Source: Flavobacterium sp. SUN046
GTDB lineage: Bacteria; Bacteroidota; Bacteroidia; Flavobacteriales; Flavobacteriaceae
NCBI RefSeq assembly: GCF_028867965.1
Contig: NZ_JAPQNT010000004.1
Location: forward strand, 62,001-126,000
Direction of reading: 5' to 3'
DNA: 64,000 nt
Shown here: positions 52,708-63,464 of the stretch, one piece after another
Position numbering within the stretch: position 1 is the first letter of the stretch
Layout: every line of letters starts with the position of its first letter
The notes under the pieces: generated by a model
Database searches by the model: none
What the model saw: only the letters and a program-made list of their open reading frames with translations
What the model was told of the DNA's origin: nothing
Made by a program: the position numbers and the translations under genes

Positions 52708-52986
52708 ATGGCACGTTCATTAAAAAAAGGACCTTTTGTACACTACAAATTAGATAAAAAAGTTCAAGAAAACATAGCTGGTGGAAATAAAGGAGTGGTT
52801 AAGACTTGGTCTAGAGCTTCTATGATTACTCCAGATTTCGTTGGACAAACAATCGCAGTACATAATGGTCGTCAATTTGTTCCAGTTTATGTAACTGAGA
52901 ACATGGTAGGACACAAATTAGGAGAGTTTTCACCAACAAGATCATTTAGAGGTCACGCTGGAGCAAAAAATAAAGGTAAAAAATAA
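52708..52986 (+). CDS. rpsS: 30S ribosomal protein S19
   Basis: 92 residues. [71 protein letters not shown] shows the whole S19 pattern (30S head, partner of S13). Confidence 0.99.
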   Translation: MARSLKKGPFVHYKLDKKVQENIAGGNKGVVKTWSRASMITPDFVGQTIAVHNGRQFVPVYVTENMVGHKLGEFSPTRSFRGHAGAKNKGKK

Positions 52987-52992
52987 GAAGCA

Positions 52993-53403
52993 ATGGGAGT
53001 TCGTAAAAGAGAAACAGCAGATGCGAGAAAAGAGGCTAATAAGTCTATTGCTTTCGCGAAATTGAATAACTGCCCTACTTCACCTAGAAAAATGCGCTTA
53101 GTAGCAGACTTGGTAAGAGGTCAGAAAGTGGAAAGAGCTTTAAATATTTTAAGATTTAGCTCAAAAGAAGCTTCAAGAAAATTAGAGAAATTAGTATTAT
53201 CTGCAATCAACAATTGGGAGCAAAAAAATGCTGATGGAAATGTAGCTGAAGCAGGCTTATTTATAAAAACAATCACTGTAGATGGTGGAATGATGTTGAA
53301 AAGACTTCGTCCAGCTCCACAAGGAAGAGCACACAGAATAAGAAAACGTTCAAACCACGTTACAATCGTGTTAGGAGCTAATGATAACACACAAAGCAAT
53401 TAA
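52993..53403 (+). CDS. rplV: 50S ribosomal protein L22
   Basis: 136 residues, lining the exit tunnel with its long hairpin ([19 protein letters not shown]). The N-terminus has an extra basic extension ([17 protein letters not shown]) before the common [14 protein letters not shown]. The hairpin tip is unbroken, so macrolide-resistance-type deletions are not seen. Confidence 0.98.
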   Translation: MGVRKRETADARKEANKSIAFAKLNNCPTSPRKMRLVADLVRGQKVERALNILRFSSKEASRKLEKLVLSAINNWEQKNADGNVAEAGLFIKTITVDGGMMLKRLRPAPQGRAHRIRKRSNHVTIVLGANDNTQSN

Positions 53404-53408
53404 TTAAG

Positions 53409-54167
53409 ATGGGACAAAAGACAAATCCAATAGGAAATAGACTTGGAATCATCAGAGGATGGGATTCAAACTGGTATGGTGGAAATGATTACGGTGATAA
53501 AATCGCTGAAGATTATAAAATCAGAAAGTACATCCATGCTCGTTTATCTAAAGCTAGTGTTTCAAAAGTAATCATCGAGAGAACTTTAAAACTTGTAACC
53601 GTTACTATCACTACTGCTAGACCTGGTATTATTATCGGAAAAGGTGGACAAGAGGTAGACAAGTTGAAAGAAGAACTTAAGAAAATTACAGACAAAGAGG
53701 TTCAAATTAACATCTTTGAAATTAAAAGGCCTGAATTAGATGCTTACTTAGTAGGTACTTCTATCGCACGTCAAATCGAAAGTAGAATTTCTTATAGAAG
53801 AGCTATTAAGATGGCAATTGCGGCTGCAATGCGAATGAATGCTGAAGGTATCAAAGTTTTAATCTCTGGTCGTTTGAATGGTGCTGAAATGGCACGTTCA
53901 GAAGGTTTTAAAGAAGGAAGAATTCCTTTGTCAACTTTCAGAGCTGATATTGATTATGCACTTGCTGAAGCTCATACTACTTATGGTAGAATGGGAATCA
54001 AAGTATGGATCATGAAAGGTGAGGTTTACGGAAAACGTGATTTATCTCCACTAGTTGGAATGGATAAAAAACAAGCTTCTGGTGGAAAAGGTGGCGATGC
54101 TCCAAGAGGAGATAGAAAACCATTCAACAAAGACAGAAAACCTGCTGGAGACCGTAAAAGAAAGTAA
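53409..54167 (+). CDS. rpsC: 30S ribosomal protein S3
   Basis: 252 residues. KH domain with [16 protein letters not shown], then [16 protein letters not shown] and [25 protein letters not shown]. The C-terminal tail (about 215-252) is a Lys/Gly/Arg/Pro-rich low-complexity extension ([16 protein letters not shown]), probably disordered. mRNA entry and helicase role. Confidence 0.99.
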   Translation: MGQKTNPIGNRLGIIRGWDSNWYGGNDYGDKIAEDYKIRKYIHARLSKASVSKVIIERTLKLVTVTITTARPGIIIGKGGQEVDKLKEELKKITDKEVQINIFEIKRPELDAYLVGTSIARQIESRISYRRAIKMAIAAAMRMNAEGIKVLISGRLNGAEMARSEGFKEGRIPLSTFRADIDYALAEAHTTYGRMGIKVWIMKGEVYGKRDLSPLVGMDKKQASGGKGGDAPRGDRKPFNKDRKPAGDRKRK

Positions 54168-54186
54168 TTTTTTAAATTAAAGAAAA

Positions 54187-54612
54187 ATGTTACAGCCTAA
54201 AAGAACAAAATACCGTAAGGTACAAAAAGGTAGAATGAAAGGTGTTGCTCAAAGAGGACACGAGCTTTCAAGTGGAATGTTTGGAATTAAATCTGTACAT
54301 GAAACAGGAATGTTTATGACATCTCGTCAAATAGAAGCTGCGCGTATTGCTGCAACTCGTTTTATGAAAAGAGAAGGTCAATTATGGATTAATATTTTTC
54401 CAGACAAACCAATAACAAAGAAACCTCTAGAGGTACGTATGGGTAAAGGAAAAGGAGCCGTAGAATATTGGGCTGCTGTTGTTAAACCTGGAAGAATTAT
54501 GTTTGAAGTTGGAGGAGTTCCTTTGTCAGTTGCAAAAGAGGCATTACGTCTTGCAGCTCAAAAGCTTCCAGTAAAAACTAAATTTGTTGTAGCTAGAGAT
54601 TTCGAAGCATAA
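54187..54612 (+). CDS. rplP: 50S ribosomal protein L16
   Basis: 141 residues; [19 protein letters not shown] and [56 protein letters not shown]. Organises the tRNA-binding region of the 50S. Normal length. Confidence 0.99.
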   Translation: MLQPKRTKYRKVQKGRMKGVAQRGHELSSGMFGIKSVHETGMFMTSRQIEAARIAATRFMKREGQLWINIFPDKPITKKPLEVRMGKGKGAVEYWAAVVKPGRIMFEVGGVPLSVAKEALRLAAQKLPVKTKFVVARDFEA

Positions 54613-54625
54613 TCTATATAAAATT

Positions 54626-54811
54626 ATGAAACAATCAGAAATTATTAATCTGTCCACTGCTGATTTACAAGCTCAACTTAATCAGTTAAAAAAAGCATAT
54701 GCCGATTTAAAAACGGCTCACGTTATTTCACCAATTCAAAACCCACTTCAAATTAGAACAATGAGAAGAGCGGTAGCAAGAATGGTAACAGAATTAAGTA
54801 AAAGAGACTAA
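54626..54811 (+). CDS. rpmC: 50S ribosomal protein L29
   Basis: 61 residues, two-helix protein at the tunnel exit. [37 protein letters not shown] gives the family pattern (N-P-R). Short but complete. Confidence 0.97.
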   Translation: MKQSEIINLSTADLQAQLNQLKKAYADLKTAHVISPIQNPLQIRTMRRAVARMVTELSKRD

Positions 54812-54822
54812 TCTGCCAAACG

Positions 54823-55083
54823 ATGGAAGAAAAAAGAAATTTAAGAAAAGAAAGAGTTGGGATAGTTACAAGTAACAAAATGGAGAAATCTATTGTTGTT
54901 TCTGAAACTAGAAGAGTAAAACACCCAATGTATGGTAAGTTCGTGTTGAAAACCAAAAAATACGTTGCGCACGACGAAACAAACGATTGTAATATTGGAG
55001 ATACTGTAAAGATCATGGAAACAAGACCTTTAAGTAAACTAAAATGTTGGAGATTAGTTGAAATTATTGAAAGAGCTAAATAA
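54823..55083 (+). CDS. rpsQ: 30S ribosomal protein S17
   Basis: 86 residues; [67 protein letters not shown]-fold protein, primary 16S binder in the 5' domain. Confidence 0.98.
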   Translation: MEEKRNLRKERVGIVTSNKMEKSIVVSETRRVKHPMYGKFVLKTKKYVAHDETNDCNIGDTVKIMETRPLSKLKCWRLVEIIERAK

Positions 55084-55085
55084 TT

Positions 55086-55454
55086 ATGGTACAACAAGAA
55101 TCAAGACTAAAAGTCGCAGATAACACAGGAGCAAAAGAAGTTTTGACTATCCGTGTATTAGGAGGAACGAAACGTCGTTATGCCTCTGTTGGAGATAAAA
55201 TTGTAGTTTCAATCAAAGATGCAACTCCTAACGGTAACGTTAAGAAAGGTGCTGTTTCAACTGCAGTTGTTGTACGTACTAAAAAAGAAGTGAGAAGAGC
55301 CGATGGTTCTTATATCCGTTTCGATGATAATGCATGTGTTCTTTTGAATGCTGCAGGAGAAATGAGAGGAACTCGTGTTTTTGGTCCAGTTGCAAGAGAA
55401 CTTCGTGAAAAACAATTCATGAAAATTGTATCATTAGCACCAGAGGTGCTTTAA
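55086..55454 (+). CDS. rplN: 50S ribosomal protein L14
   Basis: 122 residues, invariant length. [49 protein letters not shown]. Binds RsfS and the 30S interface. Two bases after rpsQ. Confidence 0.99.
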
Positions 55455-55462
55455 TTTTTATA

Positions 55463-55780
55463 ATGATGACAAAGTTAAAAATCAAAACAGGAGACGTAGT
55501 AAGAGTTATTGCTGGAGACCATAAAGGTTCTGAAGGTAAAGTAGTACGCGTTAACCGTGAGAAAAATAATGCGATTGTTGAAGGTACTAACATGGTTTCG
55601 AAACATACGAAACCAAGTGCAAAAAACCCTCAAGGAGGAATCGTTAAGAAAGAAGCTCCAATTCATATTTCTAATTTGTCTTTGATAGATCCAAAATCTA
55701 AAGAAGCTACAAAAACAGGAACGAGAGTAGAAGGAGATAAAAAAGTAAGATTTTCAAAAAAATCTAATCAAGTAGTATAG
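55463..55780 (+). CDS. rplX: 50S ribosomal protein L24
   Basis: 105 residues. KOW motif [26 protein letters not shown] at residues 9-35, and [17 protein letters not shown]. One of the two assembly-initiator proteins of the 50S. Two adjacent ATGs; the second (one codon later) is equally possible. Confidence 0.97.
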   Translation: MMTKLKIKTGDVVRVIAGDHKGSEGKVVRVNREKNNAIVEGTNMVSKHTKPSAKNPQGGIVKKEAPIHISNLSLIDPKSKEATKTGTRVEGDKKVRFSKKSNQVV

Positions 55781-55782
55781 TT

Positions 55783-56334
55783 ATGGCATATATCCCTAGA
55801 CTAAAAGAAGAATATAAGAGTAGAGTTATTCCTGCTCTTAAAGAAGAGTTCGGTTATAAAAACGTAATGCAAGTTCCAAAACTTGACAAAATAGTTATTA
55901 GCCGTGGTGTTGGTGCAGCTGTATCAGATAAAAAATTAGTTGACTACGCAGTAGATGAACTAACTAAAATTACTGGTCAAAAAGCTTTAGCAACAATTTC
56001 TAAAAAAGACGTTGCATCATTCAAATTAAGAAAAGGAATGCCGATTGGTGCTAAAGTAACTTTGCGTGGAGAAAAAATGTATGAGTTTTTAGATAGACTT
56101 ATTACTTCAGCTTTACCACGTGTGAGAGATTTTAGCGGAATTAAAGCTACTGGATTTGATGGTAGAGGTAATTATAACTTAGGAGTTTTGGAACAAATCA
56201 TTTTCCCTGAAATTGATATTGATAAAGTGAACAAAATTTCAGGTATGGATATTACTTTTGTAACATCAGCATCTACTGACAAAGAAGCGAAATCATTATT
56301 AGCAGAATTGGGTTTACCTTTTAAAAAGAATTAA
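55783..56334 (+). CDS. rplE: 50S ribosomal protein L5
   Basis: 183 residues: [34 protein letters not shown] and [32 protein letters not shown]. Forms the 5S rRNP and contacts P-site tRNA. Two bases after rplX. Confidence 0.98.
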   Translation: MAYIPRLKEEYKSRVIPALKEEFGYKNVMQVPKLDKIVISRGVGAAVSDKKLVDYAVDELTKITGQKALATISKKDVASFKLRKGMPIGAKVTLRGEKMYEFLDRLITSALPRVRDFSGIKATGFDGRGNYNLGVLEQIIFPEIDIDKVNKISGMDITFVTSASTDKEAKSLLAELGLPFKKN

Positions 56335-56337
56335 GAT

Positions 56338-56607
56338 ATGGCTAAAGAATCAATGAAAGCCCGTGAGGTTAAGAGAGAAAAAACGGTAGCAAAGTACGCT
56401 GAAAAAAGAAAAGCTTTATTAGAAGCTGGAGATTATGAAGGTTTACAAAAATTACCTAAAAATGCTTCACCAGTTCGTTTACACAATCGTTGTAAATTAA
56501 CAGGAAGACCAAGAGGGTATATGCGTCAATTCGGTCTTTCTCGTGTAACATTCCGTGAAATGGCTAACCAAGGATTAATTCCAGGTGTTAAAAAAGCCTC
56601 TTGGTAA
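56338..56607 (+). CDS. rpsN: 30S ribosomal protein S14 (zinc-independent form)
   Basis: 89 residues. [23 protein letters not shown] is conserved, but the two CxxC zinc pairs of the short form are missing (only one Cys), so this is the C-minus type. KKASW end is typical. The -33 element of a possible internal promoter overlaps its last codons. Confidence 0.98.
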   Translation: MAKESMKAREVKREKTVAKYAEKRKALLEAGDYEGLQKLPKNASPVRLHNRCKLTGRPRGYMRQFGLSRVTFREMANQGLIPGVKKASW

Positions 56608-56631
56608 TCTCGAAAAAAGTTATTACTTTTG
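56601..56631 (+). promoter_or_regulatory. Candidate internal promoter before rpsH
   Basis: TTG (56601-56603), 20-base spacer, TACTTTTG (56624-56631), a full -7 match. It lies in the 103-base spacer between rpsN and rpsH, the largest gap of this operon before rpsD, and could add transcription of the downstream half. Confidence 0.6.
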
Positions 56632-56710
56632 CAAACCAAAAAATAGTTTAATTGATTAAAGGTTCATTTGATGAGTATCTTTTGAAAACCATAATCACAA
56701 ATTTATACAC

Positions 56711-57109
56711 ATGTATACAGATCCAATTGCAGATTATCTTACGAGAGTTAGAAATGCAGCTAGAGCAAGCCACAAAGTGGTTGAGATTCCTGCTTCTAAT
56801 CTTAAAAAAGAAATCACAAAGATTTTATTCGATCAAGGATATATCTTAAGTTACAAGTTTGAAGATTCAACCGTTCAAGGTTCTATCAAAATTGCTTTAA
56901 AGTATGATAAAGATACTAAAGAGTCAGTAATTAGAGATATTCAAAGAATTAGTAAACCAGGTCTACGTAAGTACGCTGGAGCTTCTAAATTACCAAGAAT
57001 TCTTAATGGATTAGGTATTGCTATTGTTTCTACATCAAAAGGTTTGATGACAGGAAAACAAGCTAAGCAATTGAATGTTGGTGGAGAGGTAATTTGTTAC
57101 GTATACTAA
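56711..57109 (+). CDS. rpsH: 30S ribosomal protein S8
   Basis: 132 residues; DPIADYLTRVRNAARASHKVVEIPAS, LRKYAGASKLPRILNGLGIAIVSTSKGLMT, VGGEVICYVY. Primary 16S central-domain binder and, in E. coli, translational repressor of the spc operon; the preceding spacer was not seen to hold an S8-like site. Confidence 0.98.
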   Translation: MYTDPIADYLTRVRNAARASHKVVEIPASNLKKEITKILFDQGYILSYKFEDSTVQGSIKIALKYDKDTKESVIRDIQRISKPGLRKYAGASKLPRILNGLGIAIVSTSKGLMTGKQAKQLNVGGEVICYVY

Positions 57110-57126
57110 TTTAAAGCTAAACGACG

Positions 57127-57669
57127 ATGTCAAGAATAGGAAAAAACCCAATAGTAGTTCCAGCTGATGTAACTGTTACAGTTGCTGAAGGTTTGGTTAC
57201 AGTTAAAGGTAAATTAGGACAACTAACACAGGAGTTTTCGGACGTAACTGTTAAGTTAGAAGAAGGTCAAGTAATTGTGGAAAGATCATCAGACCACAAA
57301 GATCAAAGAGCTAAACATGGTTTATACAGATCATTAATCAATAATATGATTATAGGTGTATCAACTGGTTTCACTAAAGAATTAGAGTTAGTGGGTGTGG
57401 GATATAGAGCATCTAATCAAGGACAAAAACTTGATTTGGCTTTAGGATTTTCTCATAATATCGTTTTAGAAGTTGCGCCAGAGGTTACTTTGGAAACAAT
57501 TTCTGAAAAAGGTAAAAACCCTATAGTAAAACTTACTTCTTACGATAAACAACTTTTAGGTGCTATCACTGCGAAAATTAGAGATTTCCGTAGACCAGAA
57601 CCATATAAAGGAAAAGGTATCAAGTTTGTAGGTGAAGTATTAAGAAGAAAAGCAGGTAAATCAGCTTAA
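57127..57669 (+). CDS. rplF: 50S ribosomal protein L6
   Basis: 180 residues, two L6 repeats. MSRIGKNPIVVPADVTV, LELVGVGYRASNQGQKLDLALGFSH, RRPEPYKGKGIKFVGEVLRRKAGKSA. Factor-binding side of the 50S. Confidence 0.99.
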   Translation: MSRIGKNPIVVPADVTVTVAEGLVTVKGKLGQLTQEFSDVTVKLEEGQVIVERSSDHKDQRAKHGLYRSLINNMIIGVSTGFTKELELVGVGYRASNQGQKLDLALGFSHNIVLEVAPEVTLETISEKGKNPIVKLTSYDKQLLGAITAKIRDFRRPEPYKGKGIKFVGEVLRRKAGKSA

Positions 57670-57680
57670 AAATATAGGTT

Positions 57681-58034
57681 ATGTCATTAACAAAATCTGA
57701 AAGAAGACAGAGAATCCAGTATAGAATAAGAAAGATTGTTAGCGGTACTGCTGCTAGACCAAGACTTTCTGTATTCAGAAGTAACAAAGAGATCTATGCG
57801 CAAGTAATTGACGATGTAAATGGTGTTACTTTATTAGCTACATCCTCTAGAGATAAAGGAGTAGATATTAAAGGTACAAATGTTGAAGTTGCAACAGCGG
57901 TTGGAAAGCTAGTTGCAGAAAAAGCATTAAAAGCCGGTATCGATACAGTAACTTTTGATAGAGGAGGTTATTTATACCATGGTCGTATTAAATCATTAGC
58001 AGAAGGCGCAAGAGCCGCTGGACTTAAATTCTAA
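57681..58034 (+). CDS. rplR: 50S ribosomal protein L18
   Basis: 117 residues; [64 protein letters not shown]. 5S rRNA-binding protein; normal length. Confidence 0.98.
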   Translation: MSLTKSERRQRIQYRIRKIVSGTAARPRLSVFRSNKEIYAQVIDDVNGVTLLATSSRDKGVDIKGTNVEVATAVGKLVAEKALKAGIDTVTFDRGGYLYHGRIKSLAEGARAAGLKF

Positions 58035-58040
58035 TATATT

Positions 58041-58562
58041 ATGTCTAAATACAAAAATGTAGAATTAGTAAAACCTAGTGGTCTTGAATTAAAAGATCGT
58101 CTGGTAAGTGTAAATCGTGTTACCAAAGTAACAAAAGGAGGTAGAGCTTTCGGCTTTTCTGCTATTGTTGTTGTAGGTGATGAAAACGGAGTAGTTGGTC
58201 ACGGATTAGGAAAATCAAAAGACGTTTCTGAAGCAATTGCGAAAGCAGTAGAAGATGCTAAGAAAAATCTAGTTAGAATTCCTTTAAGTGGACAATCAGT
58301 TCCTCACGAACAAAAAGGTAAATTTGGTGGAGCGCGTGTGTTTTTAATGCCTGCATCTCACGGTACAGGAGTTATTGCTGGTGGTGCTGTTCGTTCAGTA
58401 CTTGAATCAGTAGGTATTCACGATGTATTATCAAAATCTCAAGGTTCTTCTAATCCACACAATGTGGTTAAAGCAACTTTTGATGCATTATTACAAATGA
58501 GAAGTGCTTACACTGTTGCAAAACAAAGAGGTGTTTCTTTAGAGAAAGTTTTTAAAGGTTAA
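58041..58562 (+). CDS. rpsE: 30S ribosomal protein S5
   Basis: 173 residues. Double-stranded-RNA-binding N-part [35 protein letters not shown]-part [43 protein letters not shown]. The loop linked with ram and spectinomycin changes reads VTKGGRAF and is wild-type-like. Confidence 0.99.
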   Translation: MSKYKNVELVKPSGLELKDRLVSVNRVTKVTKGGRAFGFSAIVVVGDENGVVGHGLGKSKDVSEAIAKAVEDAKKNLVRIPLSGQSVPHEQKGKFGGARVFLMPASHGTGVIAGGAVRSVLESVGIHDVLSKSQGSSNPHNVVKATFDALLQMRSAYTVAKQRGVSLEKVFKG

Positions 58563-58574
58563 TTCAAGGAAATT

Positions 58575-58757
58575 ATGGCTAAATTATTAGTAAAACAAAC
58601 AAGAAGCAAAATCAACTGCCCACAAACTCAAAAAAGAGGTTTAGAAGCATTGGGTCTTCGTAAGATGAATCAAGTTGTAGAACATGATTCAAATCCAACT
58701 ATCCTTGGAATGATAAATAAAGTTAAACACTTAGTTTCCGTAACGGAAGTTAAATAA
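58575..58757 (+). CDS. rpmD: 50S ribosomal protein L30
   Basis: 60 residues; LLVKQTRSKINCPQTQKRGLEALGLRKMNQVVEHDSNPTILGMINKVKHLV. Small, but in place between rpsE and rplO with 12- and 11-base spacers. Confidence 0.97.
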   Translation: MAKLLVKQTRSKINCPQTQKRGLEALGLRKMNQVVEHDSNPTILGMINKVKHLVSVTEVK

Positions 58758-58768
58758 CAATTATAGTT

Positions 58769-59221
58769 ATGAATTTAAGTAACTTACAACCTGCTGAAGG
58801 TTCTACACACAATCAAAATAAAAGATTAGGTAGAGGAGAAGGTTCTGGTAAAGGTGGTACTTCTGCAAGAGGTCACAAAGGAGCAAAATCTCGTTCTGGT
58901 TATTCTAAGAAAATTGGTTTTGAAGGAGGTCAAATGCCACTTCAAAGACGTGTGCCTAAGTTTGGTTTCACGAACATTAATAGAATTGAGCATCAAGGTG
59001 TAAATCTTGATACTCTTCAAGCTTTAGTTGACAACGGAATTGTAACAGATACTGTAGATTTTTCAGTATTAGTTGAAAACCGTTTAGCTACCAAATCTGA
59101 ATTAGTTAAGATTTTAGGTAGAGGAGAATTAAAAGCTAAACTAAAAGTATCTGCTCACAAATTTACTGCTACTGCTAAAGCTGCTATTGAAGCTGCTGGT
59201 GGTGAAGTAATAACATTGTAA
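58769..59221 (+). CDS. rplO: 50S ribosomal protein L15
   Basis: 150 residues. Gly/Arg-rich N-terminal tail (RLGRGEGSGKGGTSARGHKGAKSRSG) that threads into 23S rRNA, FEGGQMPLQRRVPKFGF, and a globular end LKVSAHKFTATAKAAIEAAGG. Late 50S assembly. Confidence 0.98.
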   Translation: MNLSNLQPAEGSTHNQNKRLGRGEGSGKGGTSARGHKGAKSRSGYSKKIGFEGGQMPLQRRVPKFGFTNINRIEHQGVNLDTLQALVDNGIVTDTVDFSVLVENRLATKSELVKILGRGELKAKLKVSAHKFTATAKAAIEAAGGEVITL

Positions 59222-59233
59222 TATTCTGACTTT

Positions 59234-60577
59234 ATGAAGAATTTTATTGAATCGTTTAAGAATGTTTGGAAAATAGAAGAGTTGAAGAACCGTATTTTAT
59301 TTACCTTAGGATTACTATTGGTATATAGATTTGGTGCTCACGTAACTCTTCCAGGAATCGATGCAACCCAACTTGGAGGTCTTGCTGGTCAAACTAATAA
59401 AGGAATTGGATCAATTCTTGATATGTTTACTGGTGGTGCTTTCTCTAAAGCTTCAGTTTTTGCATTAGGTATTATGCCTTACATTTCTGCTTCAATTGTT
59501 GTTCAGTTAATGGGTATTGCAATTCCATATTTACAAAAACTACAAAAAGATGGTGAAAGTGGTAGAAAGAAGTTAAATCAAATTACACGTTGGTTGACAA
59601 TTGGTATCACTTTATTACAAGGTCCTGGTTATATTTATAACCTTAGACAAACTATCCCACACGATGCTTTTTTGTTAGGTTTTGATTCTTTCGCTTTCTT
59701 GTTTTCATCGGTTTTAATTTTAACTACAGGTACAATATTTGCTATGTGGTTGGGTGAAAAAATTACAGACAAAGGAATTGGAAATGGTATTTCACTTTTA
59801 ATCATGGTTGGAATTCTTGCAAGATTACCACAAGCTTTGATTCAAGAATTTACATCAAGAGTTACCAATAATAGTGGTGGATTAATGATTTTGGTTTTTG
59901 AAGTTATTGTTTGGCTGTTAGTAATTATTGCTTGTGTTTTATTAGTAATGGCAATTAGAAAAATACCTGTTCAATACGCACGCAGAACGACTTCTGGTGA
60001 TTTTGAGCAAGATATGATGGGTGGTAATAGACAATGGATACCTCTAAAATTAAATGCTGCAGGTGTAATGCCAATCATTTTTGCTCAAGCAATTATGTTT
60101 ATACCAGCCGCTTTAGCTAGGTTATCTCAATCAGAAACATCTCAATCTATTGCTGGTGCTTTTAGTAACATGTTTGGATTATGGTACAATTTAGTTTTTG
60201 CTTCATTGATTATCATTTTCACATTCTTTTACACCGCAATTACGGTTCCAACAAATAAAATGGCAGATGATTTAAAAAGAAGTGGTGGTTTTATACCAGG
60301 TGTTAAACCAGGAACAGATACTGCAGATTTCTTAGATAAAATCATGTCATTAGTAACTTTACCAGGTGCTTTATTCTTAGCTTTAATAGCTGTGTTCCCA
60401 GCGATTGTAGTAAGTTTAGATGTGCAACAATCATGGGCAATGTTCTATGGTGGAACTTCTTTAATCATTATGGTTGGAGTCGCAATTGATACTATTCAAC
60501 AAATAAATTCTTATTTATTGAATAAACATTATGATGGTTTGATGAAAAGTGGTAAAAATAGAAAAGCAGTAGCTTAA
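59234..60577 (+). CDS. secY: Preprotein translocase subunit SecY
   Basis: Channel protein of the Sec translocon; 447 residues with ten membrane helices. [27 protein letters not shown], the plug region, [43 protein letters not shown] and [13 protein letters not shown] in the cytoplasmic loops that bind SecA or the ribosome. Directly upstream of infA, with no adk or map between. Confidence 0.98.
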   Translation: MKNFIESFKNVWKIEELKNRILFTLGLLLVYRFGAHVTLPGIDATQLGGLAGQTNKGIGSILDMFTGGAFSKASVFALGIMPYISASIVVQLMGIAIPYLQKLQKDGESGRKKLNQITRWLTIGITLLQGPGYIYNLRQTIPHDAFLLGFDSFAFLFSSVLILTTGTIFAMWLGEKITDKGIGNGISLLIMVGILARLPQALIQEFTSRVTNNSGGLMILVFEVIVWLLVIIACVLLVMAIRKIPVQYARRTTSGDFEQDMMGGNRQWIPLKLNAAGVMPIIFAQAIMFIPAALARLSQSETSQSIAGAFSNMFGLWYNLVFASLIIIFTFFYTAITVPTNKMADDLKRSGGFIPGVKPGTDTADFLDKIMSLVTLPGALFLALIAVFPAIVVSLDVQQSWAMFYGGTSLIIMVGVAIDTIQQINSYLLNKHYDGLMKSGKNRKAVA

Positions 60578-60582
60578 TTTTT

Positions 60583-60798
60583 ATGGCAAAACAATCAGCA
60601 ATAGAACAAGACGGATCAATAATAGAAGCATTGTCAAATGCTATGTTCCGTGTGGAATTAGAAAACGGACATATCGTTATCGCACACATTTCTGGAAAAA
60701 TGCGTATGCATTACATTAAGTTGTTACCTGGTGACAAAGTAAAACTAGAAATGAGTCCTTATGATTTGTCAAAAGCAAGAATCACTTACAGATACTAA
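60583..60798 (+). CDS. infA: Translation initiation factor IF-1
   Basis: 71 residues, OB-fold. [65 protein letters not shown] is a textbook IF-1, A-site binding. Five bases after secY. Confidence 0.98.
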   Translation: MAKQSAIEQDGSIIEALSNAMFRVELENGHIVIAHISGKMRMHYIKLLPGDKVKLEMSPYDLSKARITYRY

Positions 60799-60809
60799 AG
60801 TTATTAAAA

Positions 60810-60926
60810 ATGAAAGTAAGAACATCAGTTAAGAAAAGAAGCGCAGAATGTAAGATTGTGCGTAGAAAAGGAAGATTATACGTTATTAACAAAAAGAATC
60901 CTAGATTTAAACAAAGACAAGGATAA
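60810..60926 (+). CDS. rpmJ: 50S ribosomal protein L36 (zinc-independent form)
   Basis: 38 residues, found by reading the infA-rpsM gap: [20 protein letters not shown] start and PRFKQRQG end. The zinc ligands CxxC...C...H of the C-plus form are reduced to one Cys, so this is the C-minus type. Eleven bases after infA, two before rpsM. Confidence 0.96.
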   Translation: MKVRTSVKKRSAECKIVRRKGRLYVINKKNPRFKQRQG

Positions 60927-60928
60927 TT

Positions 60929-61303
60929 ATGGCAAGAATAGCTGGGGTAGATATACCAAAAAACAAAAGAGGTGTTATAGCACTTACCTATATCTTCGGA
61001 ATAGGAAAAAGTAGAGCTATTGAGATTTTAGATAAAGCTCAAGTTAGCCAAGATACTAAAGTTCAAGATTGGAATGATGACCAAATCGGAGCAATTCGTG
61101 ATGCGGTTTCATATTACAAAATTGAAGGTGAATTACGTTCAGAAACTTCATTAAACATTAAACGTTTAATGGATATCGGATGTTATAGAGGAATTCGTCA
61201 TAGATCTGGTCTTCCATTAAGAGGACAAAGAACTAAAAACAATTCTAGAACAAGAAAAGGTAAGAGAAAAACTGTTGCTAACAAGAAAAAAGCAACTAAA
61301 TAG
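60929..61303 (+). CDS. rpsM: 30S ribosomal protein S13
   Basis: 124 residues; [65 protein letters not shown]. 30S head, contacts P-site tRNA through its basic tail. Confidence 0.99.
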   Translation: MARIAGVDIPKNKRGVIALTYIFGIGKSRAIEILDKAQVSQDTKVQDWNDDQIGAIRDAVSYYKIEGELRSETSLNIKRLMDIGCYRGIRHRSGLPLRGQRTKNNSRTRKGKRKTVANKKKATK

Positions 61304-61311
61304 TAAGTAAT

Positions 61312-61695
61312 ATGGCTAAAGCAAGTACAAAAAAACGTAAAGTTATTATTGAATCTTCAGGTGAAGCTCATATTAATGCAACTTTTAACAACATCATCAT
61401 TTCGTTAACAAACAAAAAAGGTGAAGTTATCTCTTGGTCTTCTGCAGGTAAAATGGGCTTTAGAGGTTCTAAAAAGAACACTCCTTATGCTGCTCAAATG
61501 GCAGCTGAGGATTGCAGTAAAGTAGCATTAGAAGCAGGTCTTAAGAAAGTAAAAGTGTATGTAAAAGGACCAGGTAACGGACGTGAGTCTGCTATCAGAT
61601 CTATACATAACAGTGGAGTAGAAGTAACAGAAATCATTGACGTTACTCCAATGCCACACAACGGATGTCGTCCTCCTAAAAGACGTAGAGTATAA
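61312..61695 (+). CDS. rpsK: 30S ribosomal protein S11
   Basis: 127 residues; [92 protein letters not shown]. Platform protein near the mRNA exit. Confidence 0.99.
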   Translation: MAKASTKKRKVIIESSGEAHINATFNNIIISLTNKKGEVISWSSAGKMGFRGSKKNTPYAAQMAAEDCSKVALEAGLKKVKVYVKGPGNGRESAIRSIHNSGVEVTEIIDVTPMPHNGCRPPKRRRV

Positions 61696-61743
61696 TTTTA
61701 TACAGATTAATTTCAGTATATAATATATAATTAAGTATAACAA

Positions 61744-61800
61744 GAGTTAGAAAATAGATTATCGAAGGATTTATTGACCTGAATTCATAATCTCTAACTC
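61744..61800 (+). promoter_or_regulatory. Candidate RNA leader structure before rpsD
   Basis: GAGTTAGA (61744-61751) pairs with TCTAACTC (61793-61800), and GATTAT (61757-61762) with ATAATC (61787-61792), leaving a 5-base bulge and a 24-base apical loop containing GAAGGATTTATTGACC. It ends 14 bases before the S4 start codon, in a 119-base spacer. S4 autoregulates in other phyla, so a binding site is a fair guess. No -7 box was seen within. Confidence 0.5.
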
Positions 61801-61814
61801 AAAACAATTTTAAA

Positions 61815-62420
61815 ATGGCAAGATATACTGGTCCAAGTACAAAAATCGCACGTAAATTCGGCGAAGCTATTTTCGGAGAAGACAAAGCCTTCGAAAAAAG
61901 AAATTATCCTCCTGGACAACACGGGATGGCAAAAAAAAGAGGTAAAAAGTCAGAGTACGCAGTACAATTGATGGAAAAGCAAAAAGCTAAGTACTCATAC
62001 GGTATTCTTGAAAAACAATTCAGAAACTTATTTGAAAAAGCAGCAGCTTCTAAAGGTGTAACAGGTGAAATCCTTTTACAATTATGTGAAGCTCGTTTAG
62101 ATAACGTAGTTTTTAGAATGGGAATAGCTTCTTCTAGAAGAGCAGCAAGACAAATTGTTTCTCACCGTCACATTACTGTAAATGGTGAATTAGTAAACAT
62201 TCCTTCTTACCACCTAAAACCAGGTGATGTAGTTGCTGTTCGTGAAAAATCAAAATCTTTAGAGTCAATTGAGCGTTCTTTATCAAACTCTAGTCACGTT
62301 TACGAATGGATTACATGGAATAACGATACTAAATCTGGAACTTTTGTTACTGTACCAGCTAGATTGCAAATTCCAGAAAATATCAAAGAACAATTAATCG
62401 TAGAGTTGTACAACAAATAA
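61815..62420 (+). CDS. rpsD: 30S ribosomal protein S4
   Basis: 201 residues: [93 protein letters not shown] (S4 RNA-binding domain). No zinc-binding Cys cluster. Assembly initiator. Preceded by a long spacer with a hairpin. Confidence 0.99.
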   Translation: MARYTGPSTKIARKFGEAIFGEDKAFEKRNYPPGQHGMAKKRGKKSEYAVQLMEKQKAKYSYGILEKQFRNLFEKAAASKGVTGEILLQLCEARLDNVVFRMGIASSRRAARQIVSHRHITVNGELVNIPSYHLKPGDVVAVREKSKSLESIERSLSNSSHVYEWITWNNDTKSGTFVTVPARLQIPENIKEQLIVELYNK

Positions 62421-62441
62421 TAATTGACACTAGTCTAAATT

Positions 62442-63434
62442 ATGGCAATATTTAATTTTCAAAAGCCCGATAAAGTTATCATGATCGATTCAACCGATTT
62501 TGAAGGTAAGTTTGAGTTCAGACCTTTAGAACCTGGTTACGGATTGACTGTTGGTAATGCACTTAGAAGAGTTTTACTTTCTGCGTTAGAAGGTTATGCA
62601 ATTACATCGACAAGAATTGAAGGTGTTGAGCATGAGTTTTCAACCATACCAGGAGTTGTTGAAGATGTTACTGAAATTATCCTTAGTCTTAAACAAGTAC
62701 GTTTCAAACGTCAAATTGAAGACATCGATAACGAATCGGTAACAATATCTATAACAGGTAAAGAACAAATCACTGCTGGCGATTTTCAAAAATTCATTTC
62801 TGGTTTTCAAGTTTTGAATCCAGAATTGGTTATCTGTAATCTAGATTCAAAAGTTAATTTCAATATGGAATTAACAATTGAAAAAGGTAGAGGATATGTT
62901 CCTGCAGAAGAAAACAAAAAGCAAAATGCTGCTATCGGTACAATCTTTACAGATTCTATCTTTACACCAGTAAAAAACGTGAAATATGCTATTGAAAACT
63001 TCCGTGTAGAGCAAAAAACAGATTATGAAAAATTAGTTTTTGAAATAAAAACTGATGGTTCAATCAATCCAAAAGACGCTCTTACTGAAGCTGCAAAAGT
63101 TTTAATTCACCACTTTATGTTGTTTTCTGATGAGAGAATTACTCTTGAGGCAGACGAAATTGCTCAAACAGATTCGTATGATGAAGAATCATTACACATG
63201 AGACAATTGCTTAAAACTAAGCTTGTTGATATGGATTTATCTGTAAGAGCATTAAATTGCTTAAAAGCAGCTGAAGTTGATACATTAGGAGACCTTGTCT
63301 CTTTTAACAAACACGACTTAATGAAGTTCCGTAACTTCGGTAAAAAATCTTTAACAGAACTAGACGAACTAGTAGCAGTTAAAAATTTAACCTTCGGAAT
63401 GGATTTGTCAAAATATAAATTAGATAAAGACTAG
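62442..63434 (+). CDS. rpoA: DNA-directed RNA polymerase subunit alpha
   Basis: 330 residues. N-terminal dimerisation domain with [61 protein letters not shown], then the linker and alpha-CTD (about 250-325) with [21 protein letters not shown] and [16 protein letters not shown], which contacts DNA and activators. Confidence 0.99.
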   Translation: MAIFNFQKPDKVIMIDSTDFEGKFEFRPLEPGYGLTVGNALRRVLLSALEGYAITSTRIEGVEHEFSTIPGVVEDVTEIILSLKQVRFKRQIEDIDNESVTISITGKEQITAGDFQKFISGFQVLNPELVICNLDSKVNFNMELTIEKGRGYVPAEENKKQNAAIGTIFTDSIFTPVKNVKYAIENFRVEQKTDYEKLVFEIKTDGSINPKDALTEAAKVLIHHFMLFSDERITLEADEIAQTDSYDEESLHMRQLLKTKLVDMDLSVRALNCLKAAEVDTLGDLVSFNKHDLMKFRNFGKKSLTELDELVAVKNLTFGMDLSKYKLDKD

Positions 63435-63464
63435 TTTCTTTATCAAGTTAAATAGCATTTTAAA

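Noticed and set aside
56652..56849. Short plus-strand frame across the rpsH start
   Set aside because: Out of frame with rpsH and without any ribosomal or other similarity; spacer plus shadow.
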